Shown piece after piece: positions 9,886-18,596 of a stretch of 64,000 nucleotides of DNA. The translations under genes and the position numbers were made by a program. The DNA comes from Panulirus ornatus. Its lineage: Eukaryota; Arthropoda; Malacostraca; Decapoda; Palinuridae. The notes under the pieces were generated by a model, which searched no databases, was not told where the DNA came from, and saw only the letters and a list, made by a program, of their open reading frames with translations. Numbering within the stretch: the first letter of the stretch is position 1; each line of letters begins with the position of its first letter. Location of the stretch: assembly GCF_036320965.1 (NCBI RefSeq), contig NC_092225.1, positions 74,471,935 through 74,535,934 of the forward strand, in the 5' to 3' direction.

Positions 9886-11738
9886 TGGAAGTAAGGGGAG
9901 TGGGGGAGGAATGGGATGTATTTAGGGAATCAGTGATGGATTGCGCAAAAGATGCTTGTGGCATGAGAAGAGTGGGAGGTGGGCTGTTTAGAAAGGGTAG
10001 TGAGTGGTGGGATGAAGAAGTAAGAGTATTAGTGAAAGAGAAGAGAAAGGCATTTGGACGATTTTTGCAGGGAAAAAATGCAATTGAGTGGGAGAAGTAT
10101 AAAAGAAAGAGACAGGAGGTCAAGAGAAAGGTGCAAGAGGTGAAAAAAAGGGCAAATGAGAGTTGGGGTGAGAGACTATCAGTAAATTTTAGGGAGAATA
10201 AAAAGATGTTCTGGAAGGAGGTAAATAGGGTGCGTAAGACAAGGGAGCAAATGGGAACTTCAGTGAAGGGCGTAAATGGGGAGGTGATAACAAGTAGCGG
10301 TGATGTGAGAAGGAGATGGAATGAGTATTTTGAAGGTTTGTTGAATGTGTCTGATGACAGAGTGGCAGATATAGGGTGTTTTGGTCGAGGTGGTGTGCAA
10401 AGTGAGAGGGTTAGGGAAAATGATTTGGTAAACAGAGAAGAGGTAGTAAAAGCTTTGCGGAAGATGAAAGCCGGCAAGGCAGCAGGTTTGGATGGTATTG
10501 CAGTGGAATTTATTAAAAAAGGGGGTGACTGTATTGTTGACTGGTTGGTAAGGTTATTTAATGTATGTATGACTCATGGTGAGGTGCCTGAGGATTGGCG
10601 GAATGCGTGCATAGTGCCATTGTACAAAGGCAAAGGGGATAAGAGTGAGTGCTCAAATTACAGAGGTATAAGTTTGTTGAGTATTCCTGGTAAATTATAT
10701 GGGAGGGTATTGATTGAGAGGGTGAAGGCATGTACAGAGCATCAGATTGGGGAAGAGCAGTGCGGTTTCAGAAGTGGTAGAGGATGTGTGGATCAGGTGT
10801 TTGCTTTGAAGAATGTATGTGAGAAATACTTAGAAAAGCAAATGGATTTGTATGTAGCATTTATGGATCTGGAGAAGGCATATGATAGAGTTGATAGAGA
10901 TGCTCTGTGGAAGGTATTAAGAATATATGGTGTGGGAGGCAAGTTGTTAGAAGCAGTGAAAAGTTTTTATCGAGGATGTAAGGCATGTGTACGTGTAGGA
11001 AGAGAGGAAAGTGATTGGTTCTCAGTGAATGTAGGTTTGCGGCAGGGGTGTGTGATGTCTCCATGGTTGTTTAATTTGTTTATGGATGGGGTTGTTAGGG
11101 AGGTAAATGCAAGAGTCCTGGAAAGAGGGGCAAGTATGAAGTCTGTTGGGGATGAGAGAGCTTGGGAAGTGAGTCAGTTGTTGTTCGCTGATGATACAGC
11201 GCTGGTGGCTGATTCATGTGAGAAACTGCAGAAGCTGGTGACTGAGTTTGGTAAAGTGTGTGGAAGAAGAAAGTTAAGAGTAAATGTGAATAAGAGCAAG
11301 GTTATTAGGTACAGTAGGGGTGAGGGTCAAGTCAATTGGGAGGTGAGTTTGAATGGAGAAAAACTGGAGGAAGTGAAGTGTTTTAGATATCTGGGAGTGG
11401 ATCTGTCAGCGGATGGAACCATGGAAGCGGAAGTGGATCATAGGGTGGGGGAGGGGGCGAAAATTTTGGGAGCCTTGAAAAATGTGTGGAAGTCGAGAAC
11501 ATTATCTCGGAAAGCAAAAATGGGTATGTTTGAAGGAATAGTGGTTCCAACAATGTTGTATGGTTGCGAGGCGTGGGCTATGGATAGAGATGTGCGCAGG
11601 AGGATGGATGTGCTGAAAATGAGATGTTTGAGGACAATGTGTGGTGTGAGGTTGTTTGATCGAGTAAGTAACGTAAGGGTAAGAAAGATGTGTGGAAATA
11701 AAAGAGCGTGGTTGAGAGAGCAGAAGAGGGTGTTTTGA
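9886..11738 (+). pseudogene. RTE-A reverse transcriptase ORF of copy 4 (no endonuclease)
   Basis: About 617 codons of the RTE-A protein from the EN-RT linker onward. RT motifs: KAAGLDGIAVEFIK, EEQCGFRSGRGC, FMDLEKAYDRV, GLRQGCVMSPWLFN and LLFADDTALVAD. The frame ends early at REQKRVF-TGA through a 1-nt deletion, so the GHMERM..GRPNWRWKD C-terminal domain is read only in another frame (11708-11899). Without the endonuclease it is not autonomous. Confidence 0.85.
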
Positions 11739-12299
11739 AATGGTTTGGGCACATGGAGAGAATGAGTGAGGAAAGATTGACCAAGAGGATATATGTGTCG
11801 GAGGTGGAGGGAACGAGGAGAAGAGGGAGACCAAATTGGAGGTGGAAAGATGGAGTGAAAAAGATTTTGTGTGATCGGCGAAAATTTTGGGAGCCTTGAA
11901 AAATGTGTGGAAGTCGAGAACATTATCTCGGAAAGCAAAAATGGGTATGTTTGAAGGAATAGTGGTTCCAACAATGTTGTATGGTTGCGAGGCGTGGGCT
12001 ATGGATAGAGATGTGCGCAGGAGGATGGATGTGCTGGAAATGAGATGTTTGAGGACAATGTGTGGTGTGAGGTTGTTTGATCGAGTAAGTAACGTAAGGG
12101 TAAGAGAGATGTGTGGAAATAAAAGAGCGTGGTTGAGAGAGCAGAAGAGGGTGTTTTGAAATGGTTTGGGCACATGGAGAGAATGAGTGAGGAAAGATTG
12201 ACCAAGAGGATATATGTGTCGGAGGTGGAGGGAACGAGGAGAAGAGGGAGACCAAATTGGAGGTGGAAAGATGGAGTGAAAAAGATTTTGTGTGATCGG
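11458..12299 (+). repeat. 421-bp tandem duplication inside RTE-A copy 4
   Basis: Unit 1 is 11458-11878 and unit 2 is 11879-12299. Both start CGAAAATTTTGGGAGCC and end GTGTGATCGG. Both share GGTTGTTTGATCG (Trp to Leu change) and the 1-nt deletion AATAAAAGAGCG, absent from sister copies. They differ at two noted sites (CTGAAAATG/CTGGAAATG; AGAAAGATG/AGAGAGATG). The duplication therefore happened in place, after insertion and after two mutations. Confidence 0.92.
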
Positions 12300-12631
12300 G
12301 GCCTGAACATGCAGGAGGGTGAAAGGAGGGCAAGGAATAGAGTGAATTGGAGCGATGTGGATTGAATCAAGGCATGTGAAGCGTCTGGGGTAAACCATGG
12401 AAAGCTGTGTAGGTATGTATATTTGCGTGTGTGGACGTATGTACATGTGTATGGGGGGGGGGGTTGGGCCATTTCTTTCGTCTGTTTCCTTGCGCTACCT
12501 CGCAAACGCGGGAGACAGCGACAAAGTATAAAAAAAAAAAAAAAAATATATACATACATACATACATACACACATACACATACATACGCACATATACACA
12601 CACACACACACATATACATATATATACATAT

Positions 12632-12984
12632 GAAAATGTAAGAAGTAATCTAGAAAACTGAAACTTCTAGCTTGAAATGAAATGAAAAAATGAATGTCAC
12701 ATAATGGTTCAACCTCTGGCTATGGAAATGGGAAATGTATAACTTATTTACACAAACATCAATAGTAGTTCTCATCAATTTAACCACTGTATCAATAAGC
12801 TTCAATGTCTAAGCTACATTTTTTCCAATTTCACTATTTTCTTGTCAAAGCACCATGTATGAAAACTATCACTCCAGTAACACAACTATAAACATTTACT
12901 TCCCCTTTAAAAAAGTTCTGGGGAAGTCTGTCTCGATACACTGCGGGACACTCTACCACCTGGTGAGGTTTGTGTTACAATGGT
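12632..12984. other. Intron sequence, nothing recognised
   Basis: Unique-looking AT-rich sequence between RTE-A copy 4 and the NOP2-like remnant. Confidence 0.4.
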
Positions 12985-13175
12985 TCTTGATTCACAAACG
13001 TAGTAGCATCAGTATATGTGAGGTTTTCCCAGAACTGGCAGCACATAGCTCAAGAACATCTCCCTCTTTGGGTGCTAAAGCCATGACAATAAGGGTACTT
13101 ATACTGCCCTGAGCACTGTAGTATAAGGTAAGTTCCCCCACATTATTGGTAGTAGCATCTCCTTCTGCAACCTTC
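12985..13175 (-). pseudogene. NOP2/NSUN1-like rRNA methyltransferase fragment
   Basis: Minus-strand frame 13175-12990 reads EGDATTNNVGELTLYYSAQG, then VMALAPKEGDVLELCAASSG, KTSHILMLL and a stop. NOP2-type RNA m5C methyltransferases have a segment of the form YxxQGASSxLPVMALAP followed by the SAM-binding motif D(M/L)CAAPGGKT. Here that motif is ELCAASSGKT, so Asp and the Pro-Gly-Gly turn are lost. No splice sites fit and the frame stops soon after, which suggests a decayed gene copy in the last multiplexin intron. It could instead be a diverged exon of a nested gene. Confidence 0.5.
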
Positions 13176-13178
13176 CTG

Positions 13179-13218
13179 TATATATATATATATATATATA
13201 TATACATTTTTTTTTTTT
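13179..13218. repeat. (TA)n and T-run, tail of SINE copy 3
   Basis: About 13 TA units followed by T12. It is the tail of a minus-strand SINE fragment. Confidence 0.9.
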
Positions 13219-13272
13219 CATACTATTCGCCATTTCCCGCATTAGTGAGGTAGCGTTAAGAACAGGGGACTT
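13219..13272 (-). mobile_element. SINE copy 3: 3'-end fragment
   Basis: Minus strand: TCCCCTGTTCTTAACGCTAC, the hairpin CTACCTCACTAATGCGGGAA and ATGGCGAATAGTATGAAA. Only the last ~55 bp remain. It is head to head with RTE-A copy 5, with no spacer. Confidence 0.8.
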
Positions 13273-16200
13273 ATATAGACTAGGGTGTCTAAATGTGTGT
13301 GGATGTAACCAAGATGTGAAAAGAGGAGAGATAGGTAGTATGTTTGAGGAAAGGAACCTGGATGTTTTGGCTCTTAGTGAAACGAAGCTCAAGGGTAAAG
13401 GGGAAGAGTGGTTTGGGAATGTCTTGGGAGTAAAGTCAGGGGTTAGTGAGAGGGCAAGAGCAGGGGAAGGAGTAGCAGTACTCCTGAAACAGGAGTTGTG
13501 GGAGTATGTGATAGAATGTAAGAAAGTAAATTCTCGATTAATATGGGTAAAACTGAAAGTTGATGGAGAGAGATGGGTGATTATTGGTGCATATGCACCT
13601 GGGCATGAGAAGAAAGATCATGAGAGGCAAGTGTTTTGGGAGCAGCTGAATGAGTGCGTCAGTGGTTTTGATGCACGAGACCAGGTTTTAGTGATGGGTG
13701 ATTTGAATTCAAAGGTGAGTAATGTGGCAGTTGAGGGAATAATTGGTATACATGGGGTGTTCAGTGTTGTAAATGGAAATGGTGAAGAGCTTGTAGATTT
13801 ACGTGCTGAAAAAGGACTGGTGATTGGGAATACCTGGTTTAAAAAGCGAGATATACATAAGTATACGTATGTAAGTAGGAGAGATGGCCAGAGAGCGTTA
13901 TTGGATTATGTGTTGATTGACAGGCGCGCGAAAGAGAGACTTTTGGATGTTAATGTGCTGAGAGGTGCAACTGGAGGGATGTCTGATCATTATCTTGTGG
14001 AGGCTAAGGTGAAGATTTGTATGGGTTTTCAGAAAAGAAGAGTGAATGTTGGGGTGAAGAGGGTGGTGAGAGTAAGTGAGCTTGGGAAGGAGACTTGTGT
14101 GAGGAAGTACCAGGAGAGACTGAGTACAGAATGGAAAAAGGTGAGAACAATGGAAGTAAGGGGAGTGGGGGAGGAATGGGATGTATTTAGGGAATCAGTG
14201 ATAGATTGCGCAAAAGATGCTTGTGGCATGAGAAGCGTGGGAGGTGGGTTGATTAGAAAGGGTAGTGAGTGGTGGGATGAAGAAGTAAGATTATTAGTGA
14301 AAGAGAAGAGAGAGGCATTTGGACGATTTTTGCAGGGAAAAAATGCAATTGAGTGGGAGATGTATAAAAGAAAGAGACAGGAGGTCAAGAGAAAGGTGCA
14401 AGAGGTGAAAAAGAGGGCAAATGAGAGTTGGGGTGAGAGAGTATCATTAAATTTTAGGGAGAATAAAAAGATGTTCTGGAAGGAGGTAAATAAAGTGCAT
14501 AAGACAAAGGAGCAAATGGGAACTTCAGTGAAGGGTGCAAATGGGGAGGTGATAATAAGTAGTGGTGATGTGAGAAAGAGATGGAGTGAGTATTTTGAAG
14601 GTTTGTTGAATGTGTTTGATGATAGAGTGGCAGATATAGGGTGTTTTGGTCGAGGTGGTGTGCAAAGTGAGAGGGTTAGGGAAAATGATTTGGTAAACAG
14701 AGAAGAGGTAGTAAAAGCTTTGCGGAAGATGAAAGCCGGCAAGGCAGCAGGTTTGGATGGTATTGCAGTGGAATTTATTAAAAAAGGGGGTGACTGTATA
14801 ATTGACTGGTTGGTAAGGTTATTTAATGTATGTATGACTCATGGTGAGGTGCCTGAGGATTGGCGGAATGCGTGCATAGTGCCATTGTACAAAGGCAAAG
14901 GGGATAAGAGTGAGTGCTCAAATTTCAGAGGTATAAGTTTGTTGAGTATTCCTGGTAAATTATATGGGAGGGTATTGATTGAGAGGGTGAAGGCATGTAC
15001 AGAGCATCAGATTGGGGAAGAGCAGTGTGGTTTCAGAAGTGGTAGAGGATGTGTGGATCAGGTGTTTGCTTTGAAGAATGTATGTGAGAAATACTTAGAA
15101 AAGCAAATGGATTTGTATGTAGCATTTATGGATCTGGAGAAGGCATATGATAGAGTTGATAGAGATGCTCTGTGGAAGGTATTAAGAATATATGGTGTGG
15201 GAGGCAAGTTGTTAGAAGCAGTGAAAAGTTTTTATCGAGGATGTAAGGCATGTGTACGTGTAGGAAGAGAGGAAAGTGATTGGTTCTCAGTGAATGTAGG
15301 TTTGCGGCAGGGGTGTGTGATGTCTCCATGGTTGTTTAATTTGTTTATGGATGGGGTTGTTAGGGATTTAAATGCAAGAGTTTTGGAAAGAGGGGCAAGT
15401 ATGAAGTCTGTTGGGGATGAGAGAGCTTGGGAAGTGAGTCAGTTGTTCACTGATGATACAGCGCTGGTGGCTGATTCATGTGAGAAACTGCAGAAGCTGG
15501 TGACTGAGTTTGGTAAAGTGTGTGAAAGAAGAAAGTTAAGAGTAAATGTGAAAAAGAGCAAGGTAATTAGGTACAGTAGGGTTGAGGGTCAAGTCAATTG
15601 GGAGGTAAGTTGGAATGGAGAAAAACTGGAGGAAGTAAAGTGTTTTAGATATCTGGGAGTGGATCTGGCAGCGGATGGAACCATGGAAGTGGAAGTAGAT
15701 CATAGGGTGGGGGAGGGGGCGAAAATCCTGGGAGCCTTGAAGAATGTGTGGAAGTCGAGAACATTATCTCGGAAAGCAAAAATGGGTATGTTTGAAGGAA
15801 TAGTGGTTCCAACAATGTTGTATGGTTGCGAGGCATGGGCTATGGATAGAGTTGTGCGCAGGAGGATGGATGTGCTGGAAATGAGATGTTTGAGGACAAT
15901 GTGTGGTGTGAGGTGGTTTGATCGAGTAAGTAACGTAAGGGTAAGAGAGATGTGTGGAAATAAAAAGAGCGTGGTTGAGAGAGCAGAAGAGGGTGTTTTG
16001 AAATGGTTTGGGCACATGGAGAGAATGAGTGAGGCAAGATTGACCAAGAGGATATATGTGTCGGAGGTGGAGGGAACGAGGAGAAGTGGGAGACCAAATT
16101 GGAGGTGGAAAGATGGAGTGAGAAAGATTTTGTGTGATCGGGGCCTGAACATGCAGGAGGGTGAAAGGAGGGCAAGGAATTGAGTGAATTGGATCGATGT

Positions 16201-16410
16201 GGTATACCGGGGTTGACGTGCTGTCAGTGGATTGAATCAGGGCATGTGAAGCATCTGGGGTAAACCATGGAAAGCTGTGTAGGTATGTATATTTGCGTGT
16301 GTGGACGTATGTATATACATGTGTATGGGGGTGGGTTGGGCCATTTCTTTCGCCTGTTTCCTTGCACTACCTCACAAACGCGGGAGACAAAAAACAAAAC
16401 AAAAAAAAAC
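13273..16410 (+). mobile_element. RTE-A copy 5: nearly complete, longest intact ORF
   Basis: 5'-truncated by about 20 codons (starts at the sequence equivalent to LGCLNVCG) and complete to the 3' end. The short-type 3' UTR (16184-16385) ends with hairpin sequence CTACCTCACAAACGCGGGAG and an A-rich tail AAAAAACAAAACAAAA. No frameshift is present in 2.9 kb. Confidence 0.92.
13295..16183 (+). CDS. RTE-A endonuclease-reverse transcriptase, uninterrupted 962-codon ORF
   Basis: LINE protein that nicks target DNA and copies its own RNA by target-primed reverse transcription. APE endonuclease: SETKL (Glu29), GDLN (Asp136/Asn138), SDH (about 230-232). RT: GLDGIAVEFIKKGG, EEQCGFRSGRG, FMDLEKAYDRV (Asp about 613), LRQGCVMSPWLFN. 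Motif C reads QLFTDDTALVAD instead of QLLFADD: one Leu codon is deleted and Ala is Thr (Asp-Asp at about 720-721 kept). The C-terminus ends RRARN-TGA, about 11 residues before the usual VVYRG stop, from AGA to TGA. The ATG at 13295 is internal to the family ORF (equivalent to residue ~24), so the natural start is missing. Probably inactive or weak, but structurally the best ORF here. Confidence 0.88.
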   Translation: MCGCNQDVKRGEIGSMFEERNLDVLALSETKLKGKGEEWFGNVLGVKSGVSERARAGEGVAVLLKQELWEYVIECKKVNSRLIWVKLKVDGERWVIIGAYAPGHEKKDHERQVFWEQLNECVSGFDARDQVLVMGDLNSKVSNVAVEGIIGIHGVFSVVNGNGEELVDLRAEKGLVIGNTWFKKRDIHKYTYVSRRDGQRALLDYVLIDRRAKERLLDVNVLRGATGGMSDHYLVEAKVKICMGFQKRRVNVGVKRVVRVSELGKETCVRKYQERLSTEWKKVRTMEVRGVGEEWDVFRESVIDCAKDACGMRSVGGGLIRKGSEWWDEEVRLLVKEKREAFGRFLQGKNAIEWEMYKRKRQEVKRKVQEVKKRANESWGERVSLNFRENKKMFWKEVNKVHKTKEQMGTSVKGANGEVIISSGDVRKRWSEYFEGLLNVFDDRVADIGCFGRGGVQSERVRENDLVNREEVVKALRKMKAGKAAGLDGIAVEFIKKGGDCIIDWLVRLFNVCMTHGEVPEDWRNACIVPLYKGKGDKSECSNFRGISLLSIPGKLYGRVLIERVKACTEHQIGEEQCGFRSGRGCVDQVFALKNVCEKYLEKQMDLYVAFMDLEKAYDRVDRDALWKVLRIYGVGGKLLEAVKSFYRGCKACVRVGREESDWFSVNVGLRQGCVMSPWLFNLFMDGVVRDLNARVLERGASMKSVGDERAWEVSQLFTDDTALVADSCEKLQKLVTEFGKVCERRKLRVNVKKSKVIRYSRVEGQVNWEVSWNGEKLEEVKCFRYLGVDLAADGTMEVEVDHRVGEGAKILGALKNVWKSRTLSRKAKMGMFEGIVVPTMLYGCEAWAMDRVVRRRMDVLEMRCLRTMCGVRWFDRVSNVRVREMCGNKKSVVERAEEGVLKWFGHMERMSEARLTKRIYVSEVEGTRRSGRPNWRWKDGVRKILCDRGLNMQEGERRARN

Positions 16411-16417
16411 GTTGAAA

Positions 16418-16510
16418 TGTAAATGTGTATGTGGGTGGGTTGGGCCATTCTTTTGTCTGTTTCCTTGCGCAACCTCACTAACAGGGGAGACAACGATAAA
16501 GTATACTAAT
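16418..16510 (+). mobile_element. RTE-A tail fragment
   Basis: GTGTATGTGGGTGGGTTGGG to GATAAAGTATACTAATAATG. It is the last ~90 bp of a long-UTR-type copy, with hairpin TTGCGCAACCTCACTAACAG decayed, directly after copy 5's tail. Confidence 0.75.
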
Positions 16511-17119
16511 AATGAATGAGGTGGTAGCATTACCACTCGTATGACATGTAAATGCTAGAATATGTAGAAAGTACACTGGTCAGTTTCTTATGTAACATCG
16601 AACGTACTCCCACTAGAGGTATTTCACTTCTCCATGGGTAGGTTGAGTCCTATATCACTTATTCCTCAATTGTTTTGTTATTCTTTTTTAATGCTTCCTC
16701 ATTACATAAGAGAGACCGTTGTTCCTTTTACTTGAATATCCAAATTTTAGAAACTCCTCCTTGAGGGGTTAATATCTGCAAATCTATTTAAGGTTCCTAC
16801 TACCAGTATTAATCAGTAGTTTATTTTCAAAAATCAAAAGCTTAATGAAATTCCTACATTATGTTTTCACTGATTTTTTCAAATGATCTCAACTTTGACA
16901 TTAGCTAATCAGTATGAGGCATTATTCTATTTCAGAACTCTACATAAAGAACCCAGTTTTGAATTACAGTCATATGTTTTAAACTGTCTTATCACGTTTA
17001 CCTAGCAATCAAAATGTAAAACTTCAGCATAATAACTCAAACTTCCCATGCCTCAAAATAACTTTGGAACATATAGGAATCTGATAACTCAGTATTGCTT
17101 CAAGAGGCAATGTACTTAC
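16511..17119. other. Multiplexin intron, nothing recognised
   Basis: AT-rich unique-looking sequence between an RTE-A tail and the exon at 17120. Confidence 0.4.
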
Positions 17120-17235
17120 CATACAGGGCTAGATAATATATCTTTCCCATCAAAACTGAATATATGAGGCTTCTTTGAAAAGATGCCACCAGACCCAGAA
17201 AAAATCCCACGCCAAGTGTTGAACAGCACCTCACC
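17120..17235 (-). CDS. Mp: Multiplexin exon: endostatin middle part
   Basis: The exon is 116 bp (38 codons plus 2 nt), with acceptor TTATCATTACAG and donor ATG|GTAAGT. It encodes GEVLFNTWRGIFSGSGG, then IFSKKPHIFSFDGKDILSSPV, and the first two bases of a Trp codon. The RIFSFDGKDVL-like string is diagnostic for the endostatin C-type-lectin-like fold. The split Trp codon is completed by G at the start of exon 3990-3687, giving W-PQKYVWHGSD. It sits between an RTE-A tail (16.5 kb) and a decayed RTE-B copy (from 17.78 kb). Confidence 0.93.
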
Positions 17236-17780
17236 CTGTAATGATAAAGGATGATTTACTGATATTAAGCAAATATGAACATAAAAGTTCTAATACTCAG
17301 ATTTTTAAAAGGAGAAGGGGGTATGGTACCCTTGGTGAAAGGGAAGCTAAATGACATGAAAGTTGGGTCAAGAAAGTTATCTAAGGAACTGCTGCTAAGA
17401 TAATGTTAGTTATGGTGAAAAGTTGGATGAACTGTAGCTGAGTGAAACATTTGTTGAGAAAAAAGCTGGATGATACGAGTCACTTAAATAAATTGGTTAA
17501 AGCATGTTTGTTGAAAGAAAATTACAGAAAACTGATAGCATGTTTATGGAAAGGAATTTGGCAGAGAAAGTTGGCTGAGGAACATTTATTAGATGGAATT
17601 CATTTGCATTTATGTTTAGCAAGGAATACTAAAAGTATGTTTGTGGAAAGGAATTTGACAGAGAAACTTAGCCGAAGGAACATTTATTAAGTGAAATTCA
17701 GCTGCATTTATGTTTAGCAAGGAACACTGATTGAGGTGATGGTGCCTGAGGTGAGGTTGGTTAAGAGGAACCTGGAAACT
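17236..17780. other. Multiplexin intron, mostly unrecognised
   Basis: No gene or known element was seen apart from the tandem duplication at 17540-17731. The 3' splice acceptor of exon 17235-17120 with its pyrimidine tract occupies 17236-17260. Confidence 0.4.
17540..17731. repeat. 97-bp tandem duplication
   Basis: ATGTTTATGGAAAGGAATTT at 17540 recurs as ATGTTTGTGGAAAGGAATTT at 17637. Both units end TTTATGTTTAGCAAGGAA. About 90% similar by eye. Confidence 0.75.
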
Positions 17781-18596
17781 GATTAAGAAAGTGGTTAAGG
17801 GGCAGATGGTTGAGAGGATGTATAGACCCCAAATTAAACAAGTGAAGGATAGGAATAATGGAGAGATAAAAGAGTTGGCAAGCGAGATGTATCAGAAAGA
17901 ATGTGAGGAGGAATATGAAGGAAGGGTGACAGAAAGTGTTGATGAAAGTATAGTAAATGTAGGGATGCAGTCATGTGTGAGTGAGGTATTCAATATCTTT
18001 AAAGAGAGACTTTTAAAGGTTGTAGAATTAGCACTTGGTTTTGGAGATACAGGAATAAAAGGGGAAATGCATGGTGGATGGATGATACTGGAAATGCTGT
18101 GGAAGAGAAGAAAAAGGCATATGGTATATTGTTCCAAAGAAATGTACTACTGGAAGTTCAGCAAAGGAGGAGGGCAGAATATAGATATGTAAGTGGCACA
18201 TTAAGAAGCTGATAGGGAAAAGCAAAGATGAAGATTTTTGAAGAAAGTTCAGAGAAAATTCTAGGGAAAATATGAAACTGTACTAGAAGTATGTGAAAAG
18301 GGAAAGAAGTGGATGTATGAGTGGAACTATAAATGTGAGAAGTAAGAAAGGGGAATTGCTAAACTAAAAGGAAGATGGAAAGATTATTTTGAAGAACTTA
18401 TAATGGGGGATAAGGTGAGGCAGCAGCTGTTACATGCATGGGTATGGAAGATGGAAGGAAAAGGATACAAGTGCAGGAGTCTATAGCAAGAAGGGAGGTA
18501 AAAAGGGTGATAATAAGGAAGAGTGGTTGGGATGATTACTGAGGTGTTGAAGTATAGAGTAGATGAATTTGATGTATAATTTGGCATAGAAGCAAA
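17781..18596 (+). mobile_element. RTE-B copy 1, 5' segment (decayed)
   Basis: Plus-strand reading matches the EN-RT linker of a second RTE-like family: FNIFKERLLKVVE, then in other frames AWWMDD, EEKKKAYGILFQRNV, EVQQRRRAEYRY and GRWKDYFEELI, ending ITEVLKYRVDEFDV (the GxTAEMLKYGG region before RT motif A). Many stops and frameshifts mark it as old. It is interrupted at 18596 by a CR1 fragment, and the C-terminal part resumes at 20290. Confidence 0.65.

Larger units (their letters stand above)
9880..12631 (+). mobile_element. RTE-A copy 4: 5'-truncated, with internal 421-bp tandem duplication
   Basis: It starts inside the linker between endonuclease and RT (TMEVRGVGEEWD) and keeps an open frame to 11738, including motif A (YVAFMDLEKAYD), LRQGC and FADD. 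The frame is lost by a 1-nt deletion in AATAAAAGAGCG (11698-11709). The 3' part 11458-11878 is repeated at 11879-12299. Near the ORF end a ~30-bp deletion joins GATGTG to GATTGAATC (12355-12365) and removes the normal stop region. The short 3' UTR ends in A16 and a mixed (TACA/TA)n tail. Confidence 0.9.

Noticed and set aside
9761..10477. Frames with long YIYIYI runs
   Set aside because: Translation of (TA)n microsatellites fused to RTE sequence; not genes.
11502..12446. Long antisense frames over RTE copies (for example 11502-12446, 32582-33307 and 14029-14742, minus strand), rich in His, Ser, Pro and Leu
   Set aside because: They are exact antisense shadows of the RTE-A ORF. The same strings recur wherever RTE-A coding DNA is read backwards, with no independent motif or start context.
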